Made by a program: the position numbers and the translations under genes
Notes under the pieces: model-generated
Seen by the model: the letters and a program-made list of their open reading frames with translations, nothing else
The model's database searches: none
Told to the model about the DNA's origin: nothing
Shown here: positions 42,361 through 54,029 of the stretch, piece by piece
How positions within the stretch are numbered: position 1 is the first letter of the stretch
Layout: each line of letters opens with the position of its first letter
Assembly: GCA_958510875.1 (NCBI GenBank)
Contig: OY294068.1
Span: forward strand, 37,986,297-38,050,296
Source of the DNA: Endomychus coccineus
Lineage: Eukaryota; Arthropoda; Insecta; Coleoptera; Endomychidae
Length of the DNA: 64,000 nt
Reading direction: 5' to 3'

Positions 42361-43370
42361 AATATGATCACCATATATATTCACCCCCGCTGTGACTCCC
42401 GCCCACATGTCCTCTTTCAGATAGGAACAAGGACATTCCAAGCCCTAGTAGACACAGGATCCGTAACCTCTTTTATAAATGAGGAGGTAGCTTGTTACTG
42501 CCGTGCCATGAACATAAATCGAAGCAAGGTTGGCGAATAAAACACTAATAGAAATGAGCGAAAAGTTTCAGCTACGCTGTGATCTGTCAAACAAGGACCT
42601 GGATGGAGAGTTTATGGTATTACCAGGAATGGTATCGTCGATTTTATTAGATGTAGGGCTTCTACGAAAATGAAAATAAGACATTTCCATATACTTTAGG
42701 GAAAACACTCTAACACAGGGTAGCGTACCTACTACAACCGTGAACCCTAGAAACTCTCAAGGAAAATGAAAAGATGGTACCACAGACTTTTCTGGAGGAG
42801 GAATTACCCAAGTATGAAAACTTATCGGGACTCGCTCACCTAGTGAACCTCACATTATCCTTAAAAACCGAACACCTATAAGCCAACGATAAAGACCACA
42901 AAATCCCGCGATGCAAGCCGTAATGGAAGACAAAGTGGGTAGAATGCCAAGCCATACGTACAGTCAACACAGACACAGTGCTTCGCATATTCCGAGAAAG
43001 GCGAGCACACCACCTCCCAGAAGCCCAATACTCAAGATATATTATTTTCTTCTACCGAAGACACCTCCCGCAACTCCAGGAAGTGAGATGGAGACTCCGC
43101 CAGTGCCGCCCGTAACCTCAGTGCAATATGAGACAGTGACTCCTTTAGTGCACCTCAATCCCCGTATTCTCTCAAAAACTGTGACTAAGCCTCGCTTCGA
43201 GCAAGTACATCCGCCTTCGCAAGAAGACCAGCCAAGGAACTATCACCATTTGGAGAGAGAACCCCCGATGGGAGGGATCAAAGTAAAGGAGAAAAATAGT
43301 CTCCCAACCATTTTTCTCCCGGAAGACAAGTGTGTAACGAAGTGCCCTCGTTACTTATAAATTAGTGTAC
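42361..43370 (+). pseudogene. Gypsy-like retrotransposon relic: protease and start of RT
   Basis: Near 42361-42520 the frame reads IYIHPRCDSRPHVLFQIG, then FQALVDTGSVTSFINEE: a retropepsin with the catalytic D-T/S-G in LVDTGS. About 250 bp on, FLEEELPKYENLSGLAHLVN corresponds to the start of RT in Gypsy elements. The following ORF 42911-43360 (149 codons) is proline-rich (KASTPPPRSPILK, PPVPPVTS) and probably a mixture of frames rather than a genuine protein. Stops and frameshifts are frequent. RT catalytic motifs were not found. Confidence 0.5.
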
Positions 43371-43469
43371 TTCTCTGGTGAAAAAGAAATAACACTGACG
43401 AGGCTGAGATTCTAACGCATCAAAGTTTTGAACATCCTATGTAGAAAAAGTTGAAGCTACTATCAGATA

Positions 43470-43912
43470 AGAAATTTCTTATTCGAGTCACCTCTGACTG
43501 CCAGAATCTCAGACCACCTCTGACGTTTCATTTCTTTTAGCCCAAAAACCAGTATAAAAGGAGAACGGATTTCACACGAAAGGGATTGAAGATACAGCCG
43601 TTCGACCGCTAAGCCACTACGATTCAGATACATTATTACCGACCATTTAATCAATTCAACTCCTTTGATTTCCGAGAATGTATTTCTATTTTTCATCATA
43701 AACTCCGTTCTCGCTCCGTAGGATTCACTCATATACTTTGACCATGTCCGAAGGTAAATATCGTACAACTAACTCCACTACTAGCTTACTGTACCGAAAA
43801 CCAAATAATTTATTATTTGTGTTGAGGAAAAATAAACCACCTGCTTTCTGACTTACTGTACCGGAAACCAAATAATTTATTATTTGTATTGAGGAAAAAT
43901 AAACCACATATC
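43470..43912 (+). repeat. possible LTR with promoter-like and poly(A)-like signals
   Basis: Contains TATAAAAGG at 43553-43561, followed after ~230 bp by a 67-bp tandem duplication (43785-43851 and 43852-43910), each copy with CTTACTGTACCG and AGGAAAAATAAACCAC (AATAAA signal). Position just downstream of Gypsy relics suggests a solo or decayed LTR. No second copy was found, so this is tentative. Confidence 0.4.
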
Positions 43913-45378
43913 CACATAATAATTATTCTAATTTGATACTTTTTTTAGTCTTGAATATAATTCTTTTAATTATTTTTAATGGAAACTTTGAATTAACATG
44001 ATGATAGCACACATTTTCAATATGTACTTTCATCAGTTCTCCGTCTTTGATCTGAAGGCAAAATCATCTGAAACGTCAGTTTTATATATGCCTTTTCTTT
44101 TATAGCTGAGTATAAAAGTGCAAGATAATATATTATTATACAAATCATCGACTAGTATTAATAATTAGAAGAAATACATAAGAAATGTCCAGAAATGGTA
44201 TGAATGCACAATATTAATTAGAAATTGATTGTCGATATGAATAAGAAATGTAACTTCTGTGTCTTCCGTCACGGATTTTATGGAATCGCCAGAATCATGA
44301 GGTTGATTATGTCGAAAACTGTTGAAGCTACAGAAAAATGCTCATTTATTGTATCTCCGAAAAACCTTCCACTTTCGAGATATTTATTAAATTGAAAACA
44401 TGAAATTGAAAAAATTACCTAAATACCAAGATGGCGGCGCGAGCCTTCCCCCAAACATCCCGGCAGTTTTAGGATGTACAACAAAAGACGCTCGTGAACA
44501 TGTATAACAATTTTTGAAACTACCTATATGTTCTGACGTTTGTTCCATATCCTTCGATGCTTGGACTACTAATGGAAGTAAAGAACCTTGCTCATTAAAT
44601 TGCTTCTAGTCCTTTTCATGATCTTTATGTTCTCTCATCACATGGAGTAAATGGGTCTACAAATCACGAATTTGATAAGGATATGAGATATTTGACCGTC
44701 TCTGATGCATACTTGAACGTCCATAGGGAAAATATGCAGTATTCACCGCTGATTCGATATTGAATGCTAAAAAGCATCCAAACTCATTTGAAAGTTTTAC
44801 CGTTGAATTATATTTCGCTCTGGGGAATATTCCAATATTGCACCACTTCAGACGAGAACGTTCGAGCTTAAGCACTTCAGAAAATTCAAGATTACTTAAC
44901 CATATTTATTTCTCGTTAAGATATTGACATGAGCATATAATCCCAGAATGAGCAGATGCAAGTTCTGTGAAGCAGTCACTTTACGCTGGATCTAATAAAG
45001 AAACATCTGTTATTCAAATTAATTTAATCACTAATGAACTATAGAAGAGTTCACACTGCAGTATAGAAATCATATATTCATATAATTAATCTACTCAATT
45101 TCTATAAACACAGAGTATACCTTATTTTTACTATTTCAATCACCCTAGTAAGAATTATTTGAATCTGGGTGAACTTGAGCCACGGCACGTTTGTTATGTA
45201 CTCTTACTATATTGAAATGTGTAAAATGCTGACTGACGCAAGGTTACCTACCTATGTCAATTATTGTATAATATAACCCATTGTCGGTCACGGCTAATGT
45301 ACTGAGAAATCCTCGCTCCCGCGAGGTATCTGGGAAAACCTACCAAAAAGGGTACGTATTGCCCTTGAGATACAGATA
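43913..45378. other. intergenic, nothing recognised
   Basis: Minus-strand ORF 44657-44875 (72 codons) has no recognisable motif. A GC-richer patch (AAGATGGCGGCGCGAG) lies near 44430. Confidence 0.4.
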
Positions 45379-45380
45379 TA

Positions 45381-46132
45381 CAGGATGTTCCAAAAAAAGG
45401 TTGCTAGGAATGGTAGAACACTGAAAAATAGGTGAGGGTTTGCTTCGTAAAAAATTTTCGTAACGTCATCCGTATTCAGGATACAGGATGTTGAAAAAAA
45501 AATGTTAATACATTTTTCACGATTATATCGAAACTACTGACAACATTGTGCTGAAATTTTGTATGAATATGTTTCGGAAGCCGATACATCGCATGGATGT
45601 AAAAAAGTTATGTTCAACACTACTCGGTACGAACCGTGTAATTAGGACCCTCTATGAGAGTCAGATATAAAAATAAATTCATGCGATGTCTCAGCTTTCC
45701 AAACATATTTATACAAAATGTTGCCAGTAGTTTCGAAATAATCGTAAAAAAAATTTTTTAATTTTTTTTTATAACACTCTTTATTTTGAATACGGATGCT
45801 TGTGATGCGATATAATAGGAACAGCTTATACAGTACACCTGCCATTCTTTTAATTGATTAAATATTAACTCTAATTATAGAAACTGATAGGTTAACATAT
45901 TGTAACATACATTGTTTATATTAGGATTAGTCAACATTATTCATAAATGTAATCTAGGTCGGGAGTTAAATAAAGTTCATCAAGGAAGTAACATTGATGA
46001 GTTTCAAGTCTCTACCACTCTAAGAACCTAACATCACAGACCGTTACGAAAATTTTTTACCAAGCAAACCCACTCATTTTTCAGGGTTCTACCTATCCTA
46101 GCCACGGGGCCACCTTTTTCTGAAACATCCTG
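45381..46132. mobile_element. long-TIR MITE (mariner-type ends) with nested insert
   Basis: Left end CAGGATGTTCC preceded by TA; right end AAACATCCTG. Arms about 45381-45610 and 45670-45810 plus 46030-46132 are complementary (TAGGAATGGTAGAACACTGA / TCAGGGTTCTACCTATCCTA). The right arm is interrupted at about 45812-46028 by ~215 bp that has no partner, bounded by TGTGATG and CATCACA. No ORF. Confidence 0.7.
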
Positions 46133-47219
46133 GACAATATAGTGATAAGCTATTAATAATACAGTTCTAATGTAGATCATATGCAGTTCTAAGAGACGGT
46201 ACACCTTCATAATACAGTATTTCAGTTGATTGTTTTTTTTTTATACTATTTAATAAAATTTCTATTCATGCAGATGAAGAAGGGATGATACGAACATCGA
46301 AGCACAACTCCATTCCTTAGCTTATACAAACAATTTATTTACCTTACAGAGCTGAACAATAGGTACATCACCGAGAAAATGGGTAAATTTAAGTGGATAC
46401 GTTGTTTTTTATTTGAATAACATTCTAATTCAGTACTTCAGTAAATGCAGCTCTGCCGAGTGGTTCTGATGAATTAAAATGAAAAGTTGATAGAGTAAAA
46501 ATACGTTTCTGTTATATGCAATAATTATGAATTCAAATTAGTTTTGTCATGGGAAAACCTAATAATCTATATAAAAGATAATACAATGAAAAACAGTTGA
46601 ATATCATCAATCGGATATGAGTTCCATTATTTTATAAAATTCGTTTGAAGAACCTCGCGTGACTGTACTGAAAGCTAATAACAAGTATTAGCTTTCAGTA
46701 TACATATCCTGTTCGTATTTTATTTTTGTTTTATGCCGGATTTTTTCACACACTCTCAGTATACATGTGTTGCACTCAGAGCAGGATGAATGCACACGCT
46801 AATAATAAAGCATTTGTTCAGGGCTCCCACCCCGAAAATGATAGTTTGTTCGGTTCAATTTTACTAACGTCTAGGGGCCACCGGTCTACTAATTATTCCC
46901 GTTGACGAAGATTTCTCCCTATTTACGTATACCCAGAATGGGAATACTCTTTTTATCACTTGAATTAATGATGGACATCGAGTTTGCATAGCAAAAAAAC
47001 TTCGTGATAAATCGATAAATATTTACTACTGGTTTAAAAAATAAAATTTTTCTTATACATTGATTTTTTCCATAATACCGATACAAAAAATATAACTTTT
47101 CATGGGCATTTAATTTCTGTTATTTTAATGGCTATAATTTGTTCACATTAGTGACTGTTATGTACTAATCTAATATAACTATGTGATAAGATATTTTTTC
47201 AAAAAACTCATTTTCATAC
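46133..47219. other. AT-rich intergenic, nothing recognised
   Basis: Short inverted motif ACTGAAAGCTAATA / TATTAGCTTTCAGT near 46667-46699; otherwise no structure. Confidence 0.45.
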
Positions 47220-48000
47220 TTGTACTTTCAATGTGGTATATGTTCGTATCAACTTTTTTCCCCGATTCATATATTTTTTGGCCATTTACGGTATATACGA
47301 GTATACATAAACCATTTATGTGATCCACATCAACGTTACATTTTTTGTGCTATGAAATACATTATTATTTTAATGTTTCTATATGTTTACATTATAATAA
47401 ATATACAAACATCACATACTACATTTTAGTTTTGAAAAATGTTGAAAAAAAAATAATTACATATTATATGTTCAAAAAGTAAAGAATATAGAATTGTTTC
47501 TTAAAATTTAAATAAAAATACATTTGTATTTATTTAATAATCTTCACCTGAAGTGCGCTAAAGTGTATATTCTGGTTCATTATACCTTTCTTTTCCTTTC
47601 TTTTTAGAAATTTTTTTTTTGAAATATTTTGCAAATAATTTTTTTAAATGAAGTGCTTCAATAAATTTATACTATAAAAGAAATTGAACATTATAGCTTA
47701 CAAAAAAAATTATATATTATAATATGCTTTAATTTTTTTCTTACCGGACATTGTCTTCTATAAAAGTTCAATCAATAAGAGGCGCGATCCCAAACACTGT
47801 ATGATCGTTTTTATCGAAGGGTTGATAATAATATACCTGTATAATTAGATGACTTTTGTTTTCAAATATTTTTCAAAAATAAAATTTTGTATATGATGTT
47901 TTTATATTTTTTATAGTATATACATATAGTAGCATTAAAATAATAACGTATTTTATAGTACCAAAAATGTAACGTTGATGTGGATCACACAAATGGTTTA

Positions 48001-48057
<57 letters not shown>

Positions 48058-48110
48058 GTAAACGGTCAAAAAATGGATGAATCGTAAAAACAAGTTGATG
48101 TGGACATATA
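47220..48110. repeat. palindromic AT-rich element with (TA)n
   Basis: 47220-47470 is complementary to 47830-48110. Matching blocks include ATTTTTTGGCC/GGTCAAAAAATGG, CCATTTATGTGATCCACATC/GATGTGGATCACACAAATGG, and CATTAAAATAATAACGTATT with its partner near 47360. The right arm carries a (TA) run at 48003-48054 where the left arm has only TATATACGAGTATACA. The loop is about 360 bp and has no ORF. Confidence 0.7.
48003..48054. repeat. (TA)n microsatellite
   Basis: About 26 uninterrupted TA units inside the right arm of the palindromic element. Confidence 0.95.
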
Positions 48111-48174
48111 CTAGATTATTGCGTAGTATGCAGTCAAATGCTGACTACAAAGTACCTCTATTTATATGATGTGG

Positions 48175-48922
48175 TGGTTGTGGAATTTGAAACGTGTGTC
48201 TTACTTTACGTTTGAAATAATTATGTCACTGTCACACTGACATCATCAATAACCTACAAATTTCATACCTATTTATTTCAGTTGTAAAACAATGATGAAC
48301 TACAAATTATGAAATAATTATGTGAACTTTGAACCTTTTCAGATGTAGTCATAGCCACAATCCGGGTCAAAAACGTGTCCGACGGCCCTTCTTTTTTCGA
48401 TAAATGTCCATTAAATAGGAAAATTTAATTAAAACAGTTTGAGCTATTTTTAGGTCTCAGCTACGCGCGTCTAACGTGCGACGTACCAAAGGGAATTTTT
48501 TCGCAACTAAAATATACACGAAGCGGGTAAAAGCTAGCGTCCCATAGCCAAAAACGCTTTATTACAACTGGCGCCGGTCGCACGGGGCAAGAACCGGGCC
48601 CAAATTAACAAGACCGAGGTAAAATGTATAAACTCTAACTTACGCGCAGTGAGGTCCTCGAGGAATATGTCAAAATGATTTCGTTCGTAGCTAATCACAT
48701 AGGACGTCTGGCGTTCATGCAATTATGTTTTTAGATAATTCGAACCTTCTAATTTCGATAGGCCACGTGAAAATCACGGAGTCCAAAGCGCTAAAGACTT
48801 CTGAGTGTTACAATATTCGTATAAAATTGCGAAATTTCGCACTTTTAGAAACTTCAAATCAATTATGACATAATTATTTCAAACGTAAAGTAAGACACAC
48901 GTTTTAGATTCCACAACCATCC
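48175..48922. mobile_element. non-autonomous element with ~54-bp inverted ends
   Basis: GGTTGTGGAATTTGAAACG, GTGTCTTACTTTACGTTTGA and AATAATTATGTCA at the left are mirrored at 48866-48920. The interior, about 640 bp, has a GC-rich patch (GGCGCCGGTCGCACGGGGC) unlike its surroundings and no convincing ORF. Superfamily not determined. Confidence 0.6.
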
Positions 48923-49762
48923 TTGACCAAGATACTTTTTGATATCCCGGTATATTATATTGTTATTGCCAGCTACAAAACTACAAAACACCTTCTGGTA
49001 ATTTTTCCTGAAATTCTGTAAGATTTACCTGGAAATCATTTTGAAGCTGAAACTAAATTAGATATTATAACTATCAAATTGCTTCTAAGATCATCCGGAC
49101 GCTCAACAGTAGATTAAGGGCGCCTAATGGATAATGTAATTCTCGTTCCCTATACCAACTGAAATAAAGCTAATGTGTTTACCTGAAAACTCTGTTATAC
49201 GCAAATTCCTTTCATCCGTAATTGAATTCATTTTAGGGATTGTTTAATTTCGTGGGTGGAAAATGGCAACCGTTCCCAAGTTGAGGAATTTTCACTTAAC
49301 CTAATTGAAATGACCCATTCATTAGCTAAGCAAAAGTATGTGATAATTAATCCAAATGCAGTCATTCAATACGTGTTGATAACACTTCTTCCGAAGAGGT
49401 CGTTGAAAGAATTTTATGGGTTATAAATGTTTGTGTAAGTAATTGAAACTTTAAATGGGTAATAGTTCGCTTTTATCTGATTTCAGTGTAGCTTGTCAAA
49501 ATTTATCGCTCGAGAGGAGGAAAAGGATAAGTGCCTTCATAAAAAATGAATAAACAAGCTTAGATCAGTCAGTACGTTGTACAATTGTCATCCTTACGGA
49601 GGGGACTTTTATAATTTTAACCATTGTCTGATATTATTTTGTAAGAAATGTATTATTCAAGTGCTCACTAGATATTTTGATTTAATTTTACTTATGAAGC
49701 AGATCTCAAATATTGTAACATTGACGGGTAATTATAATGTAAGTTTTTATTCACAATCGGTG
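48923..49762. other. intergenic, nothing recognised
   Basis: No ORF or repeat recognised. Confidence 0.4.
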
Positions 49763-49770
49763 AGTAATAT
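49763..49770. repeat. 8-bp target-site duplication of hAT element (left)
   Basis: AGTAATAT, identical to 51321-51328. Confidence 0.9.
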
Positions 49771-51320
49771 CAGTGGCGGCTCGTTAGTTATGAAAGAAGG
49801 TGGGCACAAGTAAAAACTAACCTATTTTCTGTACATAAAATCCGTTCTCCTAGTTTTCATGCTGGAAAAAACGTCTATGACTTTGTTGTGAAAATCCGGA
49901 ATAGACTGGACGAACTCCTTTTCTATTGATAGGACCGCCAATTCGTTCAGTTGATCTTCTGACAGTATGCTTCTCAGAACAGTTTTAATGCTTTTGAGGG
50001 TGAAAAAACATCGTTCACATTCTGCTGTCAACATGGGCGTTGTACAAATAATATCCAACAGTTTTTATGTTTCCGTCAAAACCTTTTTAGGTTGATGTCT
50101 GTTATGAACACTAAAAGTGGCATAATACCACCTACGCCACACATGTCATCGCGCTCATAAATTGCTGAAAGTTCATTTTTTAATTTCACACTGTCCAAAA
50201 TAGGATAAGATTTCACAGTTTCATCTAAATATTTTTGTGGAAATGCATGTCTATATAAGTTTTGGAATTTTGAGAATCAAATAATTTAACTGCGCTTAAG
50301 TGATTCCTAAAATCAAATCGGTAGCTAATTTGGCTCAAAATAGGGTCACATACTTCCTTCGCAATAGCAGCTCTGTTATCTCCATCTGTAGTTTTTTGTC
50401 TTTTCCTAGCAGGTTCTTCATTATTGCGTTCTTGATTGTCATTGTCAGTAGAATTTCTAATTCGAATAATTTGCTGTTGAGCACTGTCAATTTTGTATTT
50501 GAGAGCGATTAAATAATATTTTAACATGTGGCATGATGAAATAAAATATTTTCAACTAGTGGAAAAATTCCGGGAAATTCAAATGTTTCAATAAGCCACT
50601 TGCTTCACTAATAGTAACTGAATCCATCCCATCTTCGTCAATAAGTTTGTCTAAACATTCTTTGAAAGAATCCTGGTGTTCAAATAATGAGTTCACAGTT
50701 CGACTTTTGAAAATCCAGCGTGTAGGAACAATGCGTGGTAATCTATGTTTGACTATTCCATCAAGAGTAACCGTTTGTCTTGGCGATCGAGTAAAAAAGC
50801 TTGGAAATGACTGTAACTTTGCAAAGAAAATTTTTATTTTTTTATTGCACTGTGCTGCTCGTTCAATAATTATATTAAATTTATGGGCCTTACAGAGAAT
50901 ATAATGTGCATGTGGAAATGTTCTTTCAATAATGGCTTGAACACCATTCGTCTCACCACTCATTACGGACGCCCCATCGTAACATTGAGCGATTAGTTTA
51001 TTGTTATCAGACTCAGAAGGAGAAATAAAAATGGTCCGAAATTCATTCAGCTGGAGATATGCTGCTCTGTGCCCCAAACCGACGATATAAGTACATATGG
51101 CGAAGATGACCGTAGTCAGTCGAATGATACTTGAAATAGGTATACTTCAGCACGTTCCCCGGAACATAGTTTTAACAGTTAGCATTGCATGCCCCTGACG
51201 TGCGGAATAACATAATGTACTGAATTACATGCGAATTTGTATTTATCTTGGTGCTTGGGTGGGCACGTTGGTTATAGGGTGTGCATGTGCCCTTGTGTCC
51301 TTCAGTACCAGCCGCCACTG
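49771..51320 (-). mobile_element. hAT transposon, internally deleted
   Basis: Ends CAGTGGCGGCT and AGCCGCCACTG form the inverted termini; perfect 8-bp duplications AGTAATAT flank the element, as expected for hAT. Length is 1.55 kb, about half that of an autonomous relative. The transposase lies on the minus strand. Confidence 0.9.
49822..51077 (-). pseudogene. hAT transposase (ZMYM1-like group), truncated and frameshifted
   Basis: The minus strand from 51077 reads KLIAQCYDGASVMSGETNGV (catalytic region with the Asp), HAHYILCKAHKFNIIIERAA (the C-x-x-H of hAT), then PRIVPTRWIFKSRTVNSLF (the TRW block). After frame breaks, 50225-50527 holds a charged linker. 49822-50058 is the C-terminal dimerisation domain, TPMLTAECERCFFTLKSIK and LAVLSIEKE. 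The N-terminal zinc finger and the first catalytic segment are absent, so it cannot code for an active enzyme. It belongs to the group often annotated as zinc finger MYM-type protein 1-like. Confidence 0.85.
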
Positions 51321-51328
51321 AGTAATAT
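51321..51328. repeat. 8-bp target-site duplication of hAT element (right)
   Basis: AGTAATAT. Confidence 0.9.
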
Positions 51329-53104
51329 GTGCTTTTGTAACCTCCAAACCTCCAAAACGGTTAGGAAGCGGCCCATCACTTAAATAACTTTCCCGGCTAG
51401 CTAAAGTCACTTTCCCTACCTGTATATGCCAATGAATTGAATTGTAATACAAATATTTCCAATCCTGAAATATATTTATGTTATTTATAATTACATAATA
51501 CAACAACAAGAACTACAGAATAAAATTTAAATAACACAACAAGAACAAATAATAACAAAACATCCTGTGTATTTATTTTTTTCATATTTCATATTTTCCG
51601 ATACGGTCCTAAAAAGACCAACAAACGTCTTGAAAAATGAGAAAGAGTTTTCACACTTCATCAAATAAAATTAGCGGGGTCGATGCAAATACGTATTTAT
51701 TTTATTTGTTGTTTGATAAGTAAATTCTTCATATTCTTCCAACTTTCCTGTAAATTATTGACATTTGTTTCCGTAGCCTCCTGAGTTAGTTTCGAATCAG
51801 CTCAGGACCTTATAGCTCCGTTATTTTTCATTCCAACCGATATTTTACTGAATTAAAATATCTTACAGAAAAAATATAATAACAACACAGGATGTTTCAT
51901 TCAGTAATTTTTACATACAGCAATTTTTCTATGAAATCAATCCTATTATTAAGGATTTTGTTTGATTTTTAAACGATTAATGTGTAACAGAGAGTGTGGG
52001 GGCAAATGAAGGCACCCCACCTAAAAAATCGGTAAAAATTACTTCTATAAATATATCATATTTTAGAAGTTTTATTACTCTTTTTGACAATGACGAAATA
52101 TCTTATTAATTCAATTAATCAAGCTCTTAAATTAAAATGACAGGGTGGTAGGAATTTTTTTTAATTGTCAGCAAAGCCGAATATATTTACAGAGTAACGA
52201 ATATTGTAAAAACAAAAAAGTCTATTTTCGATACACGACACCAAACTTATACCACTCTGAAAATACGCTTAGAAAAACAGCCAAATTTGTTGTTATTCAT
52301 CAATCACGGATTTTGGCTACTAATCTATTGTCAGCAAACTGATTTTCCTTTTATTACACATATCAATAAATGAAAAAATGTCTGCAGATTTCCCATTCTC
52401 GTGAGTTGATGACAATAAATGGACATAAGGATTTGATTTTTTAAACTCGATATAAGGTCGAAGAACTTCCACACATGGCGAAAAATGGTAAGAAAGGTTG
52501 GTAGGATCATTCTCTACCACTTTATCATGATTGCTATCAGGCAGCGAGACCCTTCTCGGGGTCAATGGCAATAATACTATTATAGATCAAAACTAGAGAC
52601 TGCAATAAATATGTCTTTCACAAACATCAGTATAAAGCGAATATAAGACGCCCATAGATTTATAATCTGAACAATTATCGATATATCACGAATAAATTCC
52701 TCTATAAAAACACTTAAGTCAATAGATGTAAAACGATGTCGAAATCTCATTCAACTTCAGCAGAGCTTTCTGCCGCTATTCAAGTTCTTCGTCGACATAT
52801 CATTGGATTTTCGTAATAACCTCTTTATATCTCGTGAAGTAGAAAACTGGTATAATTTTCATTTATAACCGTTATATCGGTTTTAATTCCAAAGTGCCTT
52901 TTTCTACTTCGGCTTCTCTATTTATTCTACAACAATAATTTAGAAGTGCTTGTATTTGTTCACTCTTGTCCACTTTCTTATTCTATGATGTCTGAATATC
53001 AAATCAGTTCAGGCGAGGATATAACAGTTAATATAGACAATTTGGAATAAAGTTTGCAGCGTGTGTTGGGTGTTACCATCATAATACTACTTGTAACAAT
53101 AATT
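51329..53104. other. intergenic, no recognised gene
   Basis: One minus-strand ORF (52320-52571, 83 codons, with SLPDSNHDKVVENDPTNLSY) has reasonable composition but no motif I recognise. Confidence 0.4.
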
Positions 53105-53149
53105 CTGGATACTTAACTTAATTTTATTCCTCAACATAATCTCCTTGTA

Positions 53150-53780
53150 GCCTATACATTTCGTCGAACGTTTCCCTCCAAATAGGCCTTCAAAATAGGC
53201 GTTAGTTTCAGCGATGACCTCATCGGAGGCCAAATCTGGAGAATATGGTGGTTGACGAACCAATTTTTAGAGCAATTTTGCAATTGCGTCTGAGGACCTG
53301 TGCATACTTTGTTAAATGCTGCCTCTCTCTCTCTCTCTCTCTCTCTCTCTTCAAACTGGCATCGAATCGATCCAACAGCTCTGCATAATATACGCCGGTG
53401 ATCCTTTTGCCCTTTTGAAGGTAATCGATATGGACGATACCGTGTGCATCCGAAAAAACTGTCGCCGTGATTTTGTTGACCGATAAACCCACTTTGGTCC
53501 TTGTCGGCTTCGATTCGCCAGGACAAGTCCACTGTTTCGACTGTTCTTTGGTCTCTGGTGGGTTGTGATGGATCCATGTTTCATCAACGGTTACGCAACG
53601 GCACAAAAAAAAATCTCGTGCACTTCGACTCGCCGATTATCCAGTATCATACCATGAATTCCATCGGTGATTTCTGGCGTTGTAACTTCAATTGGACGAC
53701 CAGAACGTTCGGCGTCCTTTGTGGTCATACTACTACAACGGAAAATCAGTAAACCACTTGTGAATCGTTCCAATTGATGG
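53150..53780 (-). pseudogene. mariner transposase with dinucleotide expansion
   Basis: Starting near 53773 the frames read KDAERSGRPIEVTTPEITD and DNRRVEV, then VTVDETWIHHNPPETKEQS (first catalytic Asp intact here), SVNKITATVFSDAHGIVHID and YYAELLDRFDASLK. Then a (CT/GA)n run (53322-53351) encodes alternating R and E, where relatives read KRKRPHLAKKK. The region with the second and third catalytic residues is largely deleted: sequence passes from SPDLA-like to ASDEVIAETN. Inactive. Confidence 0.82.
53322..53351. repeat. (CT)n microsatellite inside mariner
   Basis: About 15 CT units; the other copy (41515-41525) has only a short AAACGGAAGCGGC at this place. Confidence 0.9.
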
Positions 53781-54029
53781 TGAAGTCCTCATAATGTTTT
53801 ACAATGACGCGAAATTCACTTTATTTCATGTTTACAAAAATCTCCAAGGTTGGTTGCTTTCAATGGGTGTCAAAACAGAACTGAATGACATATCTGTCTG
53901 AAATTTTTAATGCGCTCTAGGTAACATCATAAATGTCATATGGTATTCCCGATTGTGACGCCATCTGTTCTATTTTTCAGGGACTTTTCACTTCGCCCTC
54001 GTATGTATAATTATCTCAGGAATGCTCTA

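Larger units (their letters stand above)
53105..54001 (-). mobile_element. mariner, second copy, 3'-truncated
   Basis: The right end is the mariner terminus (CTTCGCCCTCG at 53991-54001, followed by TA), complementary to CGAGGGCAAGG at 40921. The left end fades near 53105 without an inverted terminus. Same family as 40921-41923. Confidence 0.82.

Noticed and set aside
42911..43360. Proline-rich 149-codon ORF
   Set aside because: Probably a shifted frame through Gypsy relic sequence; no gag motif or zinc knuckle, so not called as a gene.
48540..48640. GC-rich patch that could be a tRNA or tRNA-derived SINE
   Set aside because: No A or B box spacing and no cloverleaf could be drawn.
53152..53577. 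141-codon minus-strand ORF with RERERE run as a host protein
   Set aside because: It is a shadow frame of the mariner transposase and the charged run comes from the CT repeat.
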